A stretch of 64,000 bases of DNA from contig NC_079487.1 in the NCBI RefSeq assembly GCF_020520425.1, positions 80,915,141 through 80,979,140 on the forward strand. Direction: 5' to 3'. The translations under genes and the position numbers were made by a program. The notes beneath the pieces are model-generated. The model saw nothing but the letters and a program-made list of their open reading frames with translations. It was not told the origin of the DNA and did not search any database. The stretch comes from Spinacia oleracea (Eukaryota; Streptophyta; Magnoliopsida; Caryophyllales; Amaranthaceae). Below, piece after piece: positions 57,738 to 64,000 of this stretch. Positions within the stretch are counted from its first letter, which is position 1. Every line of letters starts with the position of its first letter.

Positions 57738-59269
57738 TGTAGACACCTACTTTTGTCCCCGTTCCCGCAAGGGAAAGGTTCGATGATGAAAGCATAAAAA
57801 CTCCACTTGACAACGCATCTCCTATAAAATAAACGAATCTCGATTCCCCATTTCATTTCACCCGAAACCCGCTATTTATGGAAACCTGCTAAAAATAGTA
57901 ACTGCCGTAAAAGGTAGCTTCTAAAAGTGGCAAATCATAAAAGATAGAAACCTGTCAGAATTAGGTGTTGCACTCCAACATAAATCCTAAATGAGATAGA
58001 AAACTGCGAGAATCCTATTCCTAATAGGATTCGAAAATAAGAGTTACGTATTAATTAAAATCCTAACGAACCTAGAGTTCGTAACGGGCCCAGACGCATT
58101 CCGTCATGAAATTGATACGCGCTAAAAGACTCGAATTAATCTCAAACTCTACGGATTTCAGGAATCCGAATCAAACAAAGAATTCGGCCCAGACATCACT
58201 TTCAACGCCCAGAGCTGGGCGCCGAAATCTTTGACGCCCAGCCCTGGGCGCTGAAATTACATGGATCTCTATTTTCAACGCCCAGCCCTGGGCGCTGAAA
58301 TCTTTGACGCCCAGAGCTGGGCGCCGAAATTACCTGGGACGTGTTTTTTCCTAATTTTTTATGGATTAGAACTCTGCAATTCTATCATTCCACGAACTCT
58401 TCCCTATAAATAGGCCCCTAGTTTCGACGTGAAAGGACACAACAACACATAATATATTCTGAGTATTGACTCTAAACCCCTTAGCCTAAGCCTCTCGCTG
58501 CGAAACTGTTCACGCGTTCTGTCGCAATTGATCCATAAATCGAACAGAACGTATCCTGTCCCATAATTGAGATTCGTTAAATAAAAAGGAGAAATAGCAA
58601 AGTCAAAGTGGTTAGTTTTCTGAGAACCGTGACGCACCTCTCAAGGGTGCGTCGTAATGTGTCCCTTTTCGATGATTTAACTGCTTTCCTCGCCCTTTTT
58701 ATGAACTGTTAAACTAACCTAATATGATTGTTTTATCACGCCTAACAAATATAATATTTTTGGGAAATCGGATTATCATGCTAGGTCCCTTAATGCTGTT
58801 TAAATCAGATAATCACGATCGAATTAGTATTATATGTTGCATATTGCTAAAATCAACTTAGATTAGTTTAATAGTTAACGCATGTCCCTTCAATTATTTA
58901 TGCTGAGCTAGTAAGGATATCCTGCCTCTGGAGTAATCGACGAGCGAATTACTCCTCTCGGTAGTTACAGTCCCCCGAACCCTCAATCTCTACCTTGCGG
59001 GTGTATATTGAGAGATCCCCACACCAGGGATCACAAGGGAACCTACGGCCGTCGTGGTCAAACATAATTGCACTCCCTTTATGTCACGATAACCGGGTTT
59101 TGTCAGTTTTTCTCATTGTCGTTAAAAACTGAATGGCGACTCCTATATTACTAGTCAAATGGGTGTATACTCACAGGAAATCCAATTACACTTGATTGAA
59201 TAAAAGAATCGTCACACCCACGAGGGACAAGGTCATGCATTAGCCTCGCGCTTTTTCGACCCCCTCACA
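57738..59269 (+). repeat. 5' LTR of TatN-2
   Basis: 1532 bases, longer than the TatN-1 LTRs mainly because the palindrome pair is doubled to four units at 58200-58340. Confidence 0.92.
58200..58340. repeat. Four GCGCCCAG/CTGGGCGC palindromes in tandem
   Basis: CGCCCAGAGCTGGGCG, CGCCCAGCCCTGGGCG, CGCCCAGCCCTGGGCG, CGCCCAGAGCTGGGCG in order, each followed by CGAAAT or TGAAAT and spaced about 27 or 48 bases. A tandem duplication of the two-unit module found in the other LTRs. Confidence 0.92.
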
Positions 59270-59270
59270 G

Positions 59271-59288
59271 TGGCGACTCCACTGGGGA
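59271..59288 (+). promoter_or_regulatory. Primer binding site of TatN-2
   Basis: TGGCGACTCCACTGGGGA one base after the LTR, identical to TatN-1. Confidence 0.7.
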
Positions 59289-61690
59289 TAGTGAAGGAAA
59301 TACTCGTGCTTGTAGGTAATCAAAATAGCCGAAGGGTGAAACGATCCTACCCCGCGTTTATTTCCCCATCAAGTTGGGACGACCTGAAAATCAGCATATT
59401 AATATGAACGGGCAGAACATCATAACGAATCTCGGCTCCCTCGGGAGTTGGGACTAAGGATACCTTTTTTCGCCAATAGGGGGGTGCATATGCCGCGCAT
59501 GTTTCCCACTCGGTACTTGTGCAGGTAGTACACCTATCCCGAACCCAATCGCTCGCCCATTAGGTCCCTCTAGCCTGCATGCCCCCTTGGCTTGCACTTG
59601 CGGGTTGGCCTCTTGAGCGAAATTCGTCAGTTGAAGACACTACCTCGACCGGGGCATGTGTTGGATCTACGATAGAAGCGGTACCAAGCCAGGAGCAAAT
59701 AAACTACCCATAGAAGCCTATCATAAACTACGTGGCATATTTAATTTTCAAATCCATGTTTGTAATGTAGTTATGTGTAGGGAAATATATGATTGTGTGT
59801 GACAAACTATCCTATAAAACCAACGACCTTAAAAATTGCCCAAACATTCATAGACTAATTTGCCAAAGAGTTATACCAAAATACGTGTTCCGCAAGCCCG
59901 AACGATCGCCACAAAAACAAGCGACGCTCGGGATGGCCTGTAACGAATCCCACAAACGCTGCACAACGCGTAAAGGACGTTATTAGGCAAGCACGCAAAA
60001 TTAATTCGCATAAAACAAAAGAATATACGCGAACAGAAAACGAGTACCAGTCAGGGACGCATTTTCAGCGCCCCTGGCTGGGCGCCAAAATTTCTCACGC
60101 CCACTGCTGGGCGCTGAAGTTGCTGCCTGGCCTTTTGGTCAGGCACAACAGCCTCGGTGCCCGCGCATAAAAAAATATACGTAGCAAAAAAAAAAAACTT
60201 TTCATAAAAATTGCTGCAAGGGCGTATGAAAAAGCACTCGATTCTAAAAGCGACTTGTAAAAAAATAAAATAACTCTTTGTATCGTTGTTTGGCCTCCTA
60301 CGACGACAATGCTCGGCACCAAAAACCGAACATGCTAATTAAATGACCTTGAATGTCACATGGGCAAAGTATTCAAAAAATAATGTTCAAATAGAGTCTT
60401 CAAGGAAATATAATGTTCAAATAAAAAATAAATAAATCCGAGTCTAGACTAGGCTATGCCAAAGTACAATCTAAATCCTAAGTCTTAGTTGTCTTATCCA
60501 TAGAATCGGTCCTAATGCTTGGTGTCGTTCTGCGAGTTAAAAGGTTAAACCATATTGAGTCTCCCTTCCTAACATTTAAATCAACAAGCACCCCTATGTA
60601 ATTTTCATCCCTTGCTAAGAGTCTACGGCCTCAATACTCTCTCACCAATAAAAAGAATATATAATAGTATTTGCAAAATGGAAACGGTCACGTTCTGAAA
60701 ATCATTCCCCCATAGTCACACAACCCCAAAGTGAACCTAAGGTGTCAACACCATTAGCAAAGAAAAAATTAATGGCCTCAAGGCTTATAATCACAATGGG
60801 TCACGACTATCATAGTCCTCTCGAGTCACTCACTCCTTGAAATACTATCAAGTACGGACTAAAAGATTTTTCATGAATGCAACATGACCAACCATGAAAA
60901 TACCCAAATCGGCATACCAATAGGGCTACCATTGGGGTAAAGCAATACACACTAAGAGAGAAGCCGCACTAATGATTCTAGTCTTGCGAAAATAAAAATT
61001 CGATCTCCCCAACTAACTACCTTACCAACATTAAGCAAAATGGCGCATGACAAATGAACACCCAAGGGTTAAAATCTAAAGTGTCAACCAACGAAAGTTA
61101 TGGTCCAGTTAGCCTAAGTCTGAAAGTTTGCTTGGTCAAGTATTATAGGCTTACGCCACGTCATTACTTTGAGTCTAGGCCGCCTCCTTATATTCATACA
61201 CAGGTTATAATCGGAAAATTAATGAAAGTTCGAGTCTAAATCACAACTTCCAATTAAATCCCAGAAACTGGAATCTAAAAAGAAGCAAAAAATTATTTTC
61301 GAAGGAATTCTTTCATTAAATTTCAATAAGGTAAAAACAACATTTTGAATCTACGCTATTTGCACATTTTAAGAAACGACTAAATACGCTTGCAAAGTAA
61401 GACAAAATTAAAGGTCCACCCTAGGCCTACTAAAATTAAAGGTCGACTATAGGCCTACCAAACGAGGCTCACTAAGTCTCGCCTCGTGACTAAAACACCA
61501 CAACCATCTACCTTTTAGCCCAAATTAAAAATTGAAGAATTTATGTTGGGGAGGAATCCCAAGGAAAAAGAAAGAAAAAAATAGAAAGAGAAAAGGGAGA
61601 GAGAAAAGAGCAAGCCAGGGAATACTTATCCCGTAGTGCAACATTTACCTAAGTAAACGAAGGAAAAGAATTGAGTCAACCAATCCAAAT
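59289..61690 (+). other. TatN-2 interior, 5' part
   Basis: Colinear with TatN-1 41911-44460. Palindrome pair at about 60066-60118. Two 28-bp units at about 61410-61465. No gene. Confidence 0.6.
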
Positions 61691-61699
61691 CATAAAATT

Positions 61700-62060
61700 A
61701 TACGATGTCTACCCTTTCCAATCCTTATGCTCTTAGACGCCTTCGCTCTGGGGTCCCTGTTCAGCTCATTTTAACCTATCCATGTTCTCATTGCCATGAC
61801 CCAAGAAACCATTACCTCGACTCTTGTTCTTGAACTCGTTGTCAACCGCAAACCACGCACGGCCATTGACACGTGCGTCATACCCCTTATTTCCAAAACC
61901 TGCTCTTATACCACCATTAGCATAATGACCATATAACTTGTGTGGATACATCCTGTTGATATACCCTTGAGCCATCCCTATGCTACTCATTGGCCTTGAT
62001 TAATGTAAACTCGTGACGCTAGCCTGAGGCCGTAAAATGTGAATCCTAGCAGATGTAATC
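61700..62060 (-). pseudogene. Captured ECT/YTH-family gene fragment, copy 2
   Basis: Minus-strand frame MSSIGMAQGYINRMYPHKLY, then AGFGNKGYDARVNGRAWFAV and DNEFKNKSRGNGFLGHGNEN, MDRLK, stop. It preserves the NGRAW segment in frame that copy 1 has lost by one base. It has its own extra A near 61767 that creates the stop before ELNRGP-type sequence. The flanks match copy 1 exactly in position, so the capture predates the split of the two elements. Confidence 0.82.
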
Positions 62061-64000
62061 CTTATGCTTGACCAACACCTATACAAACTACCCTATCTCA
62101 TTCAACCCATCTTTCAAACCGTCTTGAGTCACAAATAAAAAAAGACAACTGAAAAGTACATTCTACACTCAAAAATGAAAATTAAAAAAAATTAAAGTGT
62201 AAATAATAAAAAAAAAACTTTGCAAAGCGCCTCTAAAGTTAGTCTAAAAAGGAAAAGAAGCATTTAGTGCACCAAAAAATATCCGCCCAGAAGTCATTTT
62301 CAGCGCCCAGAGCTGGGCGCCGCAATCTTTAGCGCCTCTGCCTGGGCGCTGAATCTCTTTGCTTGCTGAAAGATTTGTCCAGAAGTGCTCGTCATTTTAT
62401 CCGCACATGCACGGAAAAATGACGAACACTTGGAGGGGTACAACACGTATTCAGGTATACGTACCAAAACAAAACACATGAAAAGAAAATACATGTACTC
62501 AAAAATATAAAACAAATTTTTTTGGCTTACGGCAAGGCAGCAGATTAAAATAATAAGAAACTTCACTTATTCTACCGTTTCAAATAATATGTTTCCACCT
62601 CAGAACATACTTGTTTAAAATCGGCATTCTATGAAACCATTTTCTAGGCTAAGAACTACGCAAGACCTGATTCCAAATTAAATCTATTTAAGGCGGATAC
62701 GTAGGCAATCCATGATTCGGTCCAACCAATTTGCAAAAATATTAAAGCCTATAGAATAACAAGAATAAGAAATAGAGTCCCTTATTGAAATTTAATTACT
62801 TGCAACCCAAGTCGAAAGAAAAATTAAGTCAAAGGAAGAATCCAAGTCATCAAGATGCCAAAATTAATGAGCACACATCGAAAAATAATAAGGGCACGTA
62901 CCCTTGCCAGAAGGAGCACTCACACTCCTAGGCACTTAGCCAAGACTCAAAAGATCGCTCTGCCTCAATTGAATGGGGGCTAGCGCAAGCGTCCATGACC
63001 TCTAAAGTACTCGACTTGACCCTCCCTAAAGCGGACTAACTCACTTAAAGACTTTCTTTCACCACTAGACACAGTCATGATCGCCAACAAGTAGTAAGGG
63101 CTGTAAGCTTGCAATAAAGAGGATTGTTCTACGGCATCGCCCCATCGTTCCTCCGAACTCAGGGCACCCGTTCATGGTAATTCAAATGCTTGCTAATCCC
63201 CTTTGAAAAAAAATAAAAAAATGGTACATTGCCAATAGGACTTGGCACTTAACCAAGGCTCACCCTACTCAGGAATATGACATGGGCATCTAAAATCGAA
63301 ATCTGAAAGCATCATTAATGGGAAGACATAACAGCAACTGGGGGCTAAAAAAGTGAAATGAAAGAGCTAGGGAAAGAACTAAGTATACCTTGACCTTTTG
63401 TACAGACATACACCAAGTAAATCTTAGTCAATTTGAAAACGGTTTATATTCCCGCAATTCTGGAAAGATGGCCCTAAAAGCCCAAAGCATGTGCCACACG
63501 GGCACAAGTAATATCATGACACCTGCACCCTGGCTTCCAGCAAATCCTTAGACATCATTCCAAAAATCGTAACAGTATTTTGATTCACTCGTGTAATCCT
63601 GTACGAACCCTTCTATAAGTCAACCTACTTAGGACACCTCGGATTGTACACAGTAGGACTCGGATTTTAAATAATTTTCAAATGATTTTTAAAGACTTCT
63701 TCGGACAAATAAAGTGTCGTTGGTTTAAGCTTAGTGTGCGTCCATCTCAACGTTGCAAGATTTTTAAATATGATTATGGGTAAAGAAAGGCACCTAGCTT
63801 TTAGTCAAGGCACACTTCAACATGTGACTACCTTGACCATGGCAATGTCGCACAATACGACATTTACAAGAGAAGTAGCAAATCACTACTCGAACATACC
63901 CCGCACTAAACGAGTCTGGTTCAAACTATTCATGATCCGTGTCACCATGAATGCATAAAAACGTATGCAAAGCATTATAGCACCAAGCCAATCCCGTAGC
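62061..64000 (+). other. TatN-2 interior to window end
   Basis: Colinear with TatN-1 44865-46730. Palindrome pair at about 62300-62352, where TatN-1 has only one. No recognised gene. Confidence 0.6.

Larger units (their letters stand above)
57738..64000 (+). mobile_element. TatN-2, second copy of the Tat-like element, cut by window end
   Basis: LTR 57738-59269 begins TGTAGACACCTAC, followed by the same primer site and an interior colinear with TatN-1 up to the end of the window (64000 corresponds to about 46730 of TatN-1). The left flank CCACC (57733-57737) is the expected target copy. No pol motifs in the visible 4.7 kb interior. Confidence 0.92.

Noticed and set aside
1..64000. tRNA or rRNA genes and intact host genes
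   Set aside because: None seen by eye; the tRNA-like words found are retrotransposon primer sites complementary to tRNA 3' ends. A tRNAscan run would be decisive.

Overview
This is plant nuclear DNA, a dense nest of transposable elements with no clearly functional host gene. A eudicot is likely: CACTA, hAT, LINE, Ty1/Copia, Tat/Ogre-like LTR elements and a Stowaway MITE occur together, the DNA is AT-rich, and the captured gene fragments have plant introns. A Caryophyllales genome of the spinach, beet or quinoa type is a guess from general impression, not something the sequence proves.

Layout. The oldest visible layer is a + strand Copia retrotransposon ('Copia D'). Its reading frame now lies in three pieces: gag zinc knuckle at 8741-9129, protease and pre-integrase at 30602-31293, and the first integrase residues at 52134-52155. 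Everything between was inserted later. (1) CACTA-1 ends at 8740 and runs left out of the window. It carries a broken Transposase_24 (En/Spm-type) gene, LINE debris, a captured protein-kinase exon and, next to or inside it, a frameshifted hAT transposase. (2) CACTA-2 (9130-30601, target duplication AAG) carries five captured 3' exons of an aminoalcohol-phosphotransferase (AAPT) gene. It was later hit by Copia A (9589-26089, minus strand, CGGCT). Copia A contains Copia C (12305-19078, plus strand, CCAAT), a solo LTR of the Tat-like family (20123-21609, ATACC) and a Stowaway MITE (23423-23708). (3) Copia B (31294-52133, minus strand, ACATT) split the integrase frame. One of its LTRs was in turn hit by a 10.6 kb Tat-like element without pol (TatN-1, 40439-51002, CATAT). 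(4) From 52156 there is a probable LTR (E). CACTA-3 (from 52759) lies in it, and TatN-2 (from 57738) lies in CACTA-3; both run past the window end.

The unifying theme is gene capture. CACTA-1 holds a GCN2-like kinase exon. CACTA-2 holds the end of AAPT with splice sites and stop codon preserved. CACTA-3 holds exons of a DYRK-type kinase, a uroporphyrinogen-III methyltransferase and an unrecognised membrane-protein-like segment, all on one strand. Both TatN copies hold an antisense piece of an ECT/YTH-domain m6A-reader gene. The second theme is secondary structure. The TatN family carries many GCGCCCAG/CTGGGCGC palindromes, and TatN-1 has a row of hairpins near its 3' end whose loops stay similar while their stems change in a paired way.

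Most long ORFs in the GC-rich islands and on the strand opposite to real genes are artefacts. Boundaries given with a target-site duplication are read directly from the sequence. Family names rest on recognised motifs and were not checked against a database.
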